Assembly: GCA_025361485.1 (NCBI GenBank)
Contig: JANYLA010000044.1
Span: 1-32,734 of the forward strand
Direction: 5' to 3'
From: Bacteroidales bacterium
GTDB lineage: Bacteria > Bacteroidota > Bacteroidia > Bacteroidales > Tenuifilaceae
DNA length: 32,734 nucleotides
Part shown: piece after piece, positions 5,797 through 14,787 of the stretch
How positions within the stretch are numbered: position 1 is the stretch's first letter
Layout: each line of letters starts with the position of its first letter
Position numbers and translations under genes: made by a program
Notes under the pieces: generated by a model
Database searches by the model: none
What the model was told of the DNA's origin: nothing
Seen by the model: only the letters and a program-made list of their open reading frames with translations

Positions 5797-7000
5797 AAAT
5801 GCCTTTATGAAAACGTGTGATAACAAACAACCTTAGCGCCAATGCCAAAACCAGTGGATATATTGCCCATGGCAAAGTTTGAGGTAAGAATGGCCATAAT
5901 ATAAGCGTAAAGAGCAATACGAAAAGGGTTACTCTGAAATAAGTATTTACCCACTTTCGCAGTTTCTTAATCGATAAAAAGAAAGCAACTATCAAGTGAA
6001 ATGGGATAGTCCACAAAAGGTTAAAATTCCACACCATCGACTTATGTGCTGTGCCAGCCCATAGAAATGTAAATAGAACGCCTAGTAAACCGATGCTTAT
6101 TAGCAGCGTTTTATCAAACCAAAAGGACTTTATTCCTCGTTTGAAATCTTTATACGATAAATAGATTGCAAACAAAAGGACTAAAAGAAAAACTTGAAAC
6201 GGAGAGCCCCAAATAAACTTCTCAGGCAATATCTCACCTTTTAATAAAACTTCAGGTTTTTGGGCAAAAGATTGCTTTGATGAATCTGTTATAAACGAAG
6301 CATGCTCAAAAGCAGCAAGCAGATGATCGGGTAAATACATATACTGCCATGGAGTGGCTACCCTATCGGCAGGTAACCCCAATAAAAGATTTATACCAAG
6401 CTTAGCCCAAGGGCTTTGTTTTAGGTTTGGCTCTAGCAGCTGTCGGAAACTCTGCCCTTTGTTAAACGAACTATAGTCAAAAGTAATCTTACGGGGTATG
6501 GCCTGATCAAAAATATCTCTAATTCGTGTTGCACAGTTATCGTTAAAAAAATCGTAGGGATAGAATCTGTTTTCAGGTCGATAGTTAATCAGGAGTGAAT
6601 CGAAGAGGTATTGTTTCTCAGGTAAGCTAATTTTGAGCCGTTGTTCATAAACCCATCTTTTCTCAAGAACATACTCATTAACAAAATCTTTAAATGGGTA
6701 TGCAGATAGAATATACCTTAAATGACCCCTAACGAAATTGGGATAAAAACCTGGTTCATTAAAGTTAAACGTCCCGTAATTAAATACAATATCGAGGTTA
6801 TGATGCTGATCGGTAACACGAATAGCGCTATGCCCAAAAACGGAATACAACTCATCCCCTTGAGAGCAGGTAATCAGGCTAATACGAGAGCTATCGGAAA
6901 GTGTAACTCTTGACTTCTTTCCTTGGAAAGCATAACTTGTCAATGAAAAAATTAAGAGGAAAAAGATAAAAAAAATTCTACAAAAAAAAATTCTTCTCAT
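5795..7000 (-). CDS. DUF4105 / Lnb N-terminal-domain membrane protein
   Basis: Protein of 401 residues with an N-terminal signal or anchor segment (about 1-25), a periplasmic DUF4105 domain (about 30-225) and five C-terminal membrane spans (about 268-398). Likely catalytic residues are H57 in FGHSAIRV and C156 in NDNCATR, the two blocks that mark this cysteine-protease-like family. The name Lnb comes from the Gram-positive lipoprotein N-acyltransferase, which moves an acyl chain within lipoproteins; members in Bacteroidota are candidates for the missing lipoprotein N-acylation step, but that activity is inferred from the family only. Its stop codon sits inside the right arm of the repeat at 5768-5796. 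It is divergent from the aldehyde dehydrogenase and is a single-gene unit. Confidence 0.85.
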   Translation of the reverse strand: MRRIFFCRIFFIFFLLIFSLTSYAFQGKKSRVTLSDSSRISLITCSQGDELYSVFGHSAIRVTDQHHNLDIVFNYGTFNFNEPGFYPNFVRGHLRYILSAYPFKDFVNEYVLEKRWVYEQRLKISLPEKQYLFDSLLINYRPENRFYPYDFFNDNCATRIRDIFDQAIPRKITFDYSSFNKGQSFRQLLEPNLKQSPWAKLGINLLLGLPADRVATPWQYMYLPDHLLAAFEHASFITDSSKQSFAQKPEVLLKGEILPEKFIWGSPFQVFLLVLLFAIYLSYKDFKRGIKSFWFDKTLLISIGLLGVLFTFLWAGTAHKSMVWNFNLLWTIPFHLIVAFFLSIKKLRKWVNTYFRVTLFVLLFTLILWPFLPQTLPWAIYPLVLALALRLFVITRFHKGI

Positions 7001-7192
7001 TGCTTATCTGATTTAAAGCTGTAAAGATAGTTGATTTTGTTCTTCCAAAACTCCATACAAAAGAGTTTTAGGCATTGATTAATAGAACATATATTCATGT
7101 TAGGTTATTCTGACCTTATAATTCCGATAAAGAATAATTCAGTATATCAGCAAACATTTTATATTTTCGCTAATGTAAAAAAGTTTAACGAT

Positions 7193-8617
7193 ATGATTCA
7201 AATATATAGCCCATACATAGGAGGTCGGTTCAAAGCCACATCTAAAATATTTTCAGTAAAAAACCCATTCAATAACGAGATTATTGCCAACTTTTACCTT
7301 GCAGGTAAAGCAGAGCTTGAAGAGGCAATATTAGCAGCTCAAAAGGTTGAAGATGAGCTACGGCTACTCCCTGCATATAAGAAGTATAAAATACTAATGG
7401 ATATTGCTCAAGGTATAACAACACAAAGAGAATTACTTGCTAAAACTCTTTGCCTCGAAGCGGCCAAACCAATAAAATATGCATACGGCGAGGTCGACAG
7501 AGCAATCCAAACGTTTATTATTGCCGCCGAGGAGTGTAAACGAATACCTGCTGAATACATCCAAATCGATTGGACACCGGCCGGGGAAGGAAAAGAGGGG
7601 ATTGTAAGATATTTTCCAGTAGGGTTGGTTGCAGGAATATCACCATTCAACTTTCCTTTAAATCTTACCGTTCATAAACTAGCCCCAGCAATTGCTGCTG
7701 GTTGTCCAATAATATTAAAGCCAGCACGTTCAACACCTTTATCAGCATTGCTTTTGGCAAAAATTATCGATTCAACCGAACTGCCCAAGGGGGCAGTCTC
7801 CATTCTTCCTATGGATCGAGATTCTGGAAATCAACTTGTCACCGATGAGCGCTTCGCGTTACTAACATTCACCGGATCTCCGCTGGTTGGGTGGGATATG
7901 AAAAAACAAGCTGGTAAAAAGAGGGTTGTACTTGAACTTGGCGGAAACGCGGGGGTAATTATTACCGACACAGCAAACCTCGACTCCGCTGTTCCCAGGT
8001 GCGTGAGCGGTGCTTTCGCCTACTCGGGTCAAGTTTGCATTCACACCCAGCGAATATATGTTCATGAATCAATTTTTGATGAGTTCAATACAAAATTTAT
8101 CGAAAAAACAAAAATGCTAAAACATGGCGATCCTTTAGAAGAATCAACAGATATTTCATCGATGATTGACGAGGAAAATGCAATTCGCATAGAGGATTGG
8201 GTTAATGAAGCAATAACAGATGGTGCAAAGCTGATCTGCGGCGGAACTCGTTTAGGTTCATACCATCCCCCAACAGTGCTTACAAACACAAAAAATGAGA
8301 TGAAGGTTTGTTCGCAAGAAGTATTTGGACCTGTTGTTATTATTGAGCAATACTCCGACTTCAAAGATGCCATAAACCTTATAAACGCTTCGGAGTTTGG
8401 TTTGCAGGCAGGTGTTTTCACTAACAAACTCGACGAGCAGAATTATTCATTCAACGAGATAAATGCTGGAGGAATTATCATCAATGATGTTCCAACTTTT
8501 AGAGTTGATCACATGCCCTATGGTGGTATTAAAAACTCTGGATTTGGTCGCGAGGGCGTTAAATACGCTTTGCATGATATGTTAGAACCAAGGCTATTAG
8601 TAAAGCCAAGCGTATAA
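7193..8617 (+). CDS. NAD(P)-dependent aldehyde dehydrogenase
   Basis: Enzyme of the aldehyde dehydrogenase superfamily, oxidising an aldehyde to an acid with NAD(P). Visible motifs are the active-site block with SPFNFPLN and KPA, the cofactor-binding FTGSPLVG, the general-base block LELGGN, the nucleophile C282 in SGQVCIHTQR and the EVFGPV block, all in normal order. Length from the chosen start is 474 residues, typical of the family. An upstream in-frame ATG at 7097 would add 32 residues that do not look like the family; a -7-like TATATTTT at 7160-7167 lies between the two, so ATG 7193 is preferred. The substrate cannot be told, and the neighbours give no pathway. Confidence 0.88.
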   Translation: MIQIYSPYIGGRFKATSKIFSVKNPFNNEIIANFYLAGKAELEEAILAAQKVEDELRLLPAYKKYKILMDIAQGITTQRELLAKTLCLEAAKPIKYAYGEVDRAIQTFIIAAEECKRIPAEYIQIDWTPAGEGKEGIVRYFPVGLVAGISPFNFPLNLTVHKLAPAIAAGCPIILKPARSTPLSALLLAKIIDSTELPKGAVSILPMDRDSGNQLVTDERFALLTFTGSPLVGWDMKKQAGKKRVVLELGGNAGVIITDTANLDSAVPRCVSGAFAYSGQVCIHTQRIYVHESIFDEFNTKFIEKTKMLKHGDPLEESTDISSMIDEENAIRIEDWVNEAITDGAKLICGGTRLGSYHPPTVLTNTKNEMKVCSQEVFGPVVIIEQYSDFKDAINLINASEFGLQAGVFTNKLDEQNYSFNEINAGGIIINDVPTFRVDHMPYGGIKNSGFGREGVKYALHDMLEPRLLVKPSV

Positions 8618-8671
8618 ATATAATCCCCTAACATTATCATCTTCGCTATATTTAACAGTTACAAACCCTGT

Positions 8672-8711
8672 AAGCATGAAAAAATTAGGCGTTGACCCTA
8701 GCATGCTTTTG
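8672..8711 (+). terminator. Possible terminator after the aldehyde dehydrogenase
   Basis: AAGCATG (8672-8678) pairs with CATGCTT (8702-8708); an inner TAGG/CCTA can extend the fold. A short T-run (8707-8710) follows. The loop is large and the stem AT-rich, so strength is uncertain. It also overlaps the region just before the exporter promoter. Confidence 0.4.
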
Positions 8712-8720
8712 TTCAATTGC

Positions 8721-8728
8721 TATATTTG
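8721..8728 (+). promoter_or_regulatory. Candidate -7 promoter element for the LysE-family gene
   Basis: TATATTTG is a perfect TAnnTTTG match, 30 bp before the ATG at 8759. It overlaps the alternative TTG start at 8717, which would therefore lie upstream of the transcript start. This supports ATG 8759. A TTG at 8692-8694 is too far upstream for a standard -33 element. Confidence 0.5.
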
Positions 8729-8758
8729 CATTTCATATATAATCTTTACAGCAAGTTT

Positions 8759-9400
8759 ATGGCTTTAACTTTTTTCTTAAAAGGAATAATGATAGGTTTA
8801 TTGGCTTCGATTCCACTCGGGCCAATCGGAGTTATTTGCATACAACGGACAATTAATAAAAGTCGAATTAGTGGTTTTTTCTCTGGTTTAGGAGCCGCTA
8901 CCGCTGATACTATATTTGCAGCAATTGCAGGATTTAGTCTAACCTTTATTATTAATTTCATCGAGGAAAAGCAAAAAATCCTTGAGGTGATTGGAGGAGT
9001 GATTGTCATCCTTCTTGGAGCCAAAACTTTTTACTCTAATCCTGTAAGCCAAATTCGTCGTCATAAAAAGAAACCAAACAAGCTAATTGAAGATTTTATA
9101 TCCGTTCTGCTATTAACTGTTACCAATCCTTTCGCCATTTTTCTTTTTGTGGGGATGTTTGCAACATTAGGCTTAGCCTATAATGGAGAGAATATGGGCT
9201 TATCGGTTGTAACCTTAGCAGGAGTTTTTCTCGGCGGAACTTTATGGTGGTTCACTTTAAGCTCATTGGTAAACTTGTTTCGAACAAAATTTAGGTTAAA
9301 GCAGCTTTGGTGGATTAACAAAATCGCAGGGGCTGTTATTTTTGTTCTAGGGGTTCTTGCTTTAGTGAATGTTGCTCGAGTCTTTATTTTTAAAAGTTAG
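8759..9400 (+). CDS. LysE/RhtB-family amino-acid exporter
   Basis: Integral membrane protein of 213 residues with about six spans, of the LysE translocator family, which exports amino acids or related small molecules using the ion gradient. The family signature at the N-terminus is clear: FLKGIMIGLLASIPLGPIGV, then SGFFSGLGAATADTIFA. A conserved TNPFAIFLFVG block in the fourth span follows a basic cytoplasmic loop (RRHKKKPNK). The start was set at ATG 8759 and not the in-frame TTG at 8717 because the candidate promoter lies between them and family members begin close to this Met. The substrate is unknown. It is probably a single-gene unit. Confidence 0.88.
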   Translation: MALTFFLKGIMIGLLASIPLGPIGVICIQRTINKSRISGFFSGLGAATADTIFAAIAGFSLTFIINFIEEKQKILEVIGGVIVILLGAKTFYSNPVSQIRRHKKKPNKLIEDFISVLLLTVTNPFAIFLFVGMFATLGLAYNGENMGLSVVTLAGVFLGGTLWWFTLSSLVNLFRTKFRLKQLWWINKIAGAVIFVLGVLALVNVARVFIFKS

Positions 9401-9513
9401 AGCTATCACATCCAATACACCTATAAATTCATACTCATAACACGAATAGTCTTAATCTTCTATATTCTTGCATCCATTTTTTTGCAAACATTGAATAGTT
9501 GCGTATATTTAAG

Positions 9514-9546
9514 TAGTTGTATTTTATAATTGGGCAACTATTTTTT
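9514..9546 (+). terminator. Weak possible terminator after the LysE-family gene
   Basis: TAGTTG (9514-9519) pairs with CAACTA (9535-9540) and six T follow (9541-9546). The stem is short and the loop is 15 bases, so this may be chance. The 200-bp region 9401-9600 shows no gene and no clear promoter for the kinase-like gene. Confidence 0.3.
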
Positions 9547-9600
9547 GTATGAAATTACCAATAAATCAACAATGTACGATTACCCTTAAAAATAATTGGG

Positions 9601-11349
9601 ATGAAACTTGCGAATAAATTGCTTCAGATCTCTTCTTTTAACCTTGAGGGAAAATGTGAGAAGGAAACATTCATTAGATTGAACCAACTTGGCATTTCGA
9701 GCCTTGTTTTGATGATATTTTTTGTTATTCAGGCTGTATTAGCTATCATTCTTTTAGACAGCCTTTCACTTATGCTTGTCTCCATTTCAACAACTCTAGT
9801 TTTAGCTATCAACCTAAGCATTATTGTAAAACGAAAATATACAAATGGACTTTCGACCTTAACAGCATTTATTAGCGGAGCCGCTTTTCTATTTATAATA
9901 CCTTCTGGTAATTTAGGCGTAATCGGAACACTAATTCTTGGTCTATATCCATTCCTAGCAATTTCGATGTTAGGCCATTCTAAAGGGAGTTATGTATCAG
10001 TGGGATTTGGAATCCTTTTTATAATCTCATTTTTTATCCCAATAAATGCATCAATAGAACAACCGATATCCTTTAAACTATTCTTTGCCATTTCATACCT
10101 CGCCTCGTTAACACTAGCTTACATCTTTGAGGTTGCAAAAAACAGGACGGTTAGGGACTCAGAGAAGGAGGTCCTTGACGAAAAAAATTCAAACAAATTA
10201 AACGAAGAGTTCATTGCTAAACTCTCGCATCAGATTCGCACTCCGCTCAATAACATCATGGTAATTTCAAATATCCTCTCAAGCACAACCCTTGATGATA
10301 AGCAAAAGGATATGATAGACACAATTCAAGCATCAACCAACAATCTTGTAAACGTATTAAATAGCATGATTGAAATTTCTAATGTAGACATTAGAGATAA
10401 TAGCGAATTTAACATCAAGTTTAATCTTCAAACCACCATAAACAATACCCTTAAACTTTTCACTTCGCAAAGTTTTAACAACATCACATTCAACCTTAAA
10501 ATTGATGAAAGTTTACCTAAAGATTTTTTTGGTGATCCTGTAAAAATTAAACAGATATTCCTTAATATCATTGAAAACATAATAAAGAATAAAAGCAGCA
10601 ATAAAATAATTATCGATATAAAAATTGGGAAAAGTAAAGAGAGCCATGAATCCACTGAGCTATTCTTTGAACTTAAAAGCAATAGACCATTAATGCTTCC
10701 GATTAACGATAATCACAGCCAATTCGTGGTTAACGAAACAACTTTTTCTTCTGCATCGACACAGATTTATGCTGAACTACTTGGGCTAAATGTTACTCAA
10801 AAGCTAATCGAAAGCAAAGGGGGCAAACTTAGCATTTCGCTATCATCAGAAAATGCAACATTCAACTTCCCATATACTCTAGTAACAGTTACAAACGAAG
10901 TAGATGAAAAGTCAAATATTGCTCAAACCGACAACACATCAAAAGAGAAAATCGTCTCACAAGCCCCTGTTCAACTCGAAAACGCTAATGTTCTTCTTGT
11001 TGAAGACAACTTGATAAATCAGAAGATTGTTGTTCTTAGCTTAAAGAAAATGGTGAAAACCATTGACATTGCGAGTAATGGCAAGGAAGCGCTCGATAAA
11101 TTCGGGACAAGCAAGTACGATATCATCCTAATGGATATTCAGATGCCAATTATGAACGGGATTGTATCAACCAAAAAGATTAGAGAAATTGAAGCAAGCA
11201 CCACTTCACATACACCAATTATAGCAATTACGGCAAATGCTCTGCTGGGTGATAAAGAGGAGTGTATTGAAGCAGGGATGGATGATTATATCAGCAAACC
11301 TTTTCAGATAGAAGTGCTAATTCAGAAGATGAAAAACTTGCTTGGCTAG
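9601..11349 (+). CDS. Hybrid histidine-kinase-like protein with degenerate ATPase domain
   Basis: Protein of 582 residues. About six membrane spans occupy residues 27-176, with no extracellular sensor domain. A HisKA domain follows, with the phospho-acceptor H210 in LSHQIRTPLN. A HATPase-type region (about 280-425) keeps an N-box-like LNIIENIIKN (N326) and a C-terminal GGKLSISL strand, but the DxGxG (G1) and GxGxG (G2) motifs that hold ATP are missing; the corresponding stretches read FELKSNRPLMLP and YAELLGLNV. The C-terminal receiver domain is intact: acidic pocket VEDN, phospho-acceptor D512 in ILMDIQMP, and K566 in SKPF. Kinase activity is therefore doubtful; a phosphatase, scaffold or relay role is possible. 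It converges on the Reg_prop gene with 15 bp between their ends. Confidence 0.88.
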   Translation: MKLANKLLQISSFNLEGKCEKETFIRLNQLGISSLVLMIFFVIQAVLAIILLDSLSLMLVSISTTLVLAINLSIIVKRKYTNGLSTLTAFISGAAFLFIIPSGNLGVIGTLILGLYPFLAISMLGHSKGSYVSVGFGILFIISFFIPINASIEQPISFKLFFAISYLASLTLAYIFEVAKNRTVRDSEKEVLDEKNSNKLNEEFIAKLSHQIRTPLNNIMVISNILSSTTLDDKQKDMIDTIQASTNNLVNVLNSMIEISNVDIRDNSEFNIKFNLQTTINNTLKLFTSQSFNNITFNLKIDESLPKDFFGDPVKIKQIFLNIIENIIKNKSSNKIIIDIKIGKSKESHESTELFFELKSNRPLMLPINDNHSQFVVNETTFSSASTQIYAELLGLNVTQKLIESKGGKLSISLSSENATFNFPYTLVTVTNEVDEKSNIAQTDNTSKEKIVSQAPVQLENANVLLVEDNLINQKIVVLSLKKMVKTIDIASNGKEALDKFGTSKYDIILMDIQMPIMNGIVSTKKIREIEASTTSHTPIIAITANALLGDKEECIEAGMDDYISKPFQIEVLIQKMKNLLG

Positions 11350-11364
11350 TAGTTAAAAGCTAGT

Positions 11365-14300
11365 TTAAAACATGCAACTCAAATCGGGCTTAATTCCAAT
11401 AATTAGAATATCGTCCACCTGATCGTTTTTACCTTTCCATTCATTAATACTGTCCTCTACATACTGCCGTTGAGTCTCAAGTGGAAACTTATGAATATTC
11501 AATAGAAGGTGTCTAAAACGACGGAATTTATACTTTTTATTCTCTGGCCCTCCGAACTGATCAGCATAACCATCGGTAAATATGTAAATCATATCCTGAG
11601 GTTGAATCGGAATATAATGGCTGCTGAATAGCTGCTGTTCAGTTTTATTCCCCATTCCCACGGAGTATCTATCGCCCTTTATTTCCGTTATCTTACTATC
11701 TCTTACTAGATACAAATTGCTAAAAGCGCCTGAATACTGAAGTATATTATTCTCCTTATCGATAATACAGAATGCAACATCCATACCATCCTTAACCAGC
11801 GCACTATCCTCATTAAAATCCTTGCTAAAGGTCTGAATTACGCCAGTATTAAGCCTATTAAGAATCTCCGAAGAGTCATTAATCCCTTGATTATTGGTAA
11901 TGGTACGTAAAAGTTCAACGCCAATAATCGACATGAATGCACCGGGCACACCATGTCCTGTACAATCAACTACAGCAACAAATATTTTATTTTTTGTTTC
12001 ATTAACCCAGTAAAAATCTCCGCTCACAATATCCTTAGGTATATAAAGAAGAAAAGAATCGGGTAAAAGTTTTTTAAATTGGGCTACCGAAGGCATTATC
12101 GCCTCCTGAAGTCGTTTTGCGTAGTTAATGCTATCGGTAATATTTTTATTCTTGAGCATGAGTTCCTCTTTCTGCTTTTCAACCTCGGTCATTGCAAGTT
12201 CACGCTCACTGAGTAATTGATTCGTTTTTCGGTAGTGTTTGGTTCTGTTTCTTAAATATAAAATAATTGATACAATCCCTAACAATCCATACAAACCGTA
12301 AGCGACATTACCCCTCCAGAATGGAATTTTTACGACTATCTTAAGGGTCTTCCCTTGTTCATTCCATACTAAATCATGATTTGACCCTTTAACGGTAAAG
12401 ATATACGTACCTTCTTTAAGGTTCGAGAAAGTAGCGGAATGCTTTTTCCCTAAATCTATCCACTGATCCGAAAGGCCTTGCATTTTGTATGCATATAGAT
12501 TATTTTCGGGTCGGGTAAAATCTAATGCTGAAAAATCAATTGTGAAAACATTAAAATTCTGAGGTATTATAACTTTATCTAAACCATCTGCAGAAATAGA
12601 TTTTTTTTCTTTCGCACCTAACAATTCGAATGAAGTGATGGCAATATTCGGAATAATTTTATTCGAGGTAATTGAATCTGGGAAGAAAGTGTTAAACCCA
12701 GCAATTCCGCCAAAAAAAAGTTCACCCGATTTCGATTTATGACTACAACCAACATTATACTCTTGGCTTTGAAGCCCATCGGTAACATCATAGGATTTAA
12801 CAAGTTCTGTTTCAGGATTCAAAACGGCTAAACCCCAGTTGGTACTAATCCAGATTCGTCCCTTGCCATCCTCCTCAATAGAATAAATAATATTATTTGG
12901 CAATCCATTATCCGTTGTAAAGAGTTTAAATTTGCCAGTTGATTCATCAAATCGATGCAAACCACTATTTGTACCCACCCAGATAAAACCTTTTTGATCT
13001 TCGTGTAAGCTTAGAACCTCATTTGAAATAAGTTGAGTACCTGTATAGCTGTCATTACGGACGAAATGAATAATTTTCTTGGTTCGAGGATCAATCTTAT
13101 TCAAACCATTGAGTGTTCCTGCCCAAATAAAGCCGTTTTTATCCTCTATTACATCATAAACCTCACCAGAGGTAATTGTAGTCGTATCAGTCGAATTATG
13201 GTAGTATCCGATCAATTTTTTATCATTTGTCTGAAACAGGCCAATTTTAGTGGCTATCCAAAGATTACCGCTGTGATCTTCAGTGAATGAATACACCCTA
13301 TTATTTTTGAATAACCCTAACGAATTAATTCCTTTATTGCTAAAATAATCGACAAACTGCTTGCTGCTTGGGAGATAAATTTGAACTCCATCTCGGGTAC
13401 CAATTAATAGCTCATTATTGTGATTAATAAAGATGCTGTGGACAAAGTTGTTGCATATATTTCTATCTGTTGATTCTGAAAACTGAATCGTTTCCTGAGT
13501 AAGTGGATTAAATTGGAACAATCCGGATCCCCAAGTTCCCACCCATATAAAACCCGATTTATCCTGATTTAAACTGCCAATAAAATTATTATCAAATAAT
13601 GGGATTTCATTCGAATCTTTAGAATACAGATTAAACTTTTTTGGTTTTATATCCAACTTAATAAGTCCCTGAAATGATCCTATCCAAAGAATGCCGGATT
13701 TATCCTCACAAAAAGATGTTACCAATGGATTTATCAACTTCTCACCATTTGAGTTTAAATCATTATAATTGGTAAGGGTGTGCGTTTTAGGGTCAAAACT
13801 CGAGAAACCAACATCGGTTCCAATCCATAGCAAGCCATTTCTATCCTCAATAATCGAATTTATAACTAAACTCTGAAGTTTAACCCCTTTGCTCGGTTTA
13901 TCAAAAAGCCGAATAAACTTCTGAGTATTGCGATTAAATAGATTCAGCCCGTTATCTGTACCTATCCATAGGTTCTCGTCAGAATCTTCATATATACATT
14001 TAATTTTATCGCCGCTTATCGAATTTGGCTCAAGCGGGTTATGAGAATATCGTTTATAGATATTAAGGCGCCTATCTAAAAAACACAATCCATCCTTTGT
14101 TCCGACCCATAGAACTCCCTGCGTATCCTCATAAATATCAAAATCCGAAAGATCTGTAGAGAACGTGAACAAGTCATTAAAGTGAGGATATCGTGTAAAT
14201 GTTTTTTTATCGTCATTGAGCTTATCGACAGAAGAAATGGTTTTCACCCAAATCGTACCATTCCGATCCTCATAAACACTAAAAACTCTATTGTCGCTTA

Positions 14301-14691
14301 TTGTTTGGGGATCGTTATTTTTGCTATAATAATTAACGAATTTTCCTGTTTTTCGTATAAGCCGACTCAACCCCAAATTTGTTCCCAGCCAAATATTTCC
14401 ATCTAAATCCTCGCAAATTGAATTGATATTATTATTTGACAGACTTGTAGAATCGAGGGGGTTATTGCGATATGGTTTAAAGGAGTATCCATCATACCGA
14501 TTTAAACCATCCTGAGTTGCAATCCACAAAAAACCATATGAATCCTGGATTATATCTGTAACTGCAGATTGAGTTAATCCTTTATCGATATTGAATAAAC
14601 TAACACGAATAGCTTTACTGCTAAACGGCGTAAACAGATTGATTGTAAGAAATATAAAAACTAAAGTATTGATTCTTAATAACCCTTTCAT
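11365..14691 (-). CDS. Reg_prop propeller / Y_Y_Y / SpoIIE-type phosphatase sensor
   Basis: Large one-protein sensor of 1108 residues. A signal peptide (about 1-27) leads into about 14 Reg_prop repeats, each with a core like D-x-x-G-x-[IL]-W-[IV]-G-T-x-x-G-L, enough for two seven-bladed propellers in the periplasm. A Y_Y_Y domain follows (about 715-785), then one membrane span (about 792-812), a coiled coil (about 815-865) and a cytoplasmic PP2C/SpoIIE serine phosphatase domain (about 870-1105). Metal-binding aspartates are kept: D909 in VVDCTGHG, D1040 in FTDGYAD, and DDILIIG near the end. Most Reg_prop proteins end in a histidine kinase; here output is probably dephosphorylation of a serine-phosphorylated partner such as an anti-sigma antagonist, which is inference. 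No such partner is encoded in the window. Confidence 0.92.
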   Translation of the reverse strand: MKGLLRINTLVFIFLTINLFTPFSSKAIRVSLFNIDKGLTQSAVTDIIQDSYGFLWIATQDGLNRYDGYSFKPYRNNPLDSTSLSNNNINSICEDLDGNIWLGTNLGLSRLIRKTGKFVNYYSKNNDPQTISDNRVFSVYEDRNGTIWVKTISSVDKLNDDKKTFTRYPHFNDLFTFSTDLSDFDIYEDTQGVLWVGTKDGLCFLDRRLNIYKRYSHNPLEPNSISGDKIKCIYEDSDENLWIGTDNGLNLFNRNTQKFIRLFDKPSKGVKLQSLVINSIIEDRNGLLWIGTDVGFSSFDPKTHTLTNYNDLNSNGEKLINPLVTSFCEDKSGILWIGSFQGLIKLDIKPKKFNLYSKDSNEIPLFDNNFIGSLNQDKSGFIWVGTWGSGLFQFNPLTQETIQFSESTDRNICNNFVHSIFINHNNELLIGTRDGVQIYLPSSKQFVDYFSNKGINSLGLFKNNRVYSFTEDHSGNLWIATKIGLFQTNDKKLIGYYHNSTDTTTITSGEVYDVIEDKNGFIWAGTLNGLNKIDPRTKKIIHFVRNDSYTGTQLISNEVLSLHEDQKGFIWVGTNSGLHRFDESTGKFKLFTTDNGLPNNIIYSIEEDGKGRIWISTNWGLAVLNPETELVKSYDVTDGLQSQEYNVGCSHKSKSGELFFGGIAGFNTFFPDSITSNKIIPNIAITSFELLGAKEKKSISADGLDKVIIPQNFNVFTIDFSALDFTRPENNLYAYKMQGLSDQWIDLGKKHSATFSNLKEGTYIFTVKGSNHDLVWNEQGKTLKIVVKIPFWRGNVAYGLYGLLGIVSIILYLRNRTKHYRKTNQLLSERELAMTEVEKQKEELMLKNKNITDSINYAKRLQEAIMPSVAQFKKLLPDSFLLYIPKDIVSGDFYWVNETKNKIFVAVVDCTGHGVPGAFMSIIGVELLRTITNNQGINDSSEILNRLNTGVIQTFSKDFNEDSALVKDGMDVAFCIIDKENNILQYSGAFSNLYLVRDSKITEIKGDRYSVGMGNKTEQQLFSSHYIPIQPQDMIYIFTDGYADQFGGPENKKYKFRRFRHLLLNIHKFPLETQRQYVEDSINEWKGKNDQVDDILIIGIKPDLSCMF

Positions 14692-14787
14692 AGGTTATAG
14701 TTTTTTATAAATACACTTGTTAAGATACAATAATCAATATTAATCTGTCGACAATTTGTTTAGAATACTAAGGTGCAATGAATAAAT

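Noticed and set aside
7097-7192. Longer aldehyde dehydrogenase from ATG 7097
   Set aside because: The extra 32 residues do not match the family opening, and a -7-like element lies inside them. It remains possible.
8717-8758. Longer LysE-family N-terminus from TTG 8717
   Set aside because: It would place the start within the candidate promoter and add 14 residues not typical of the family.
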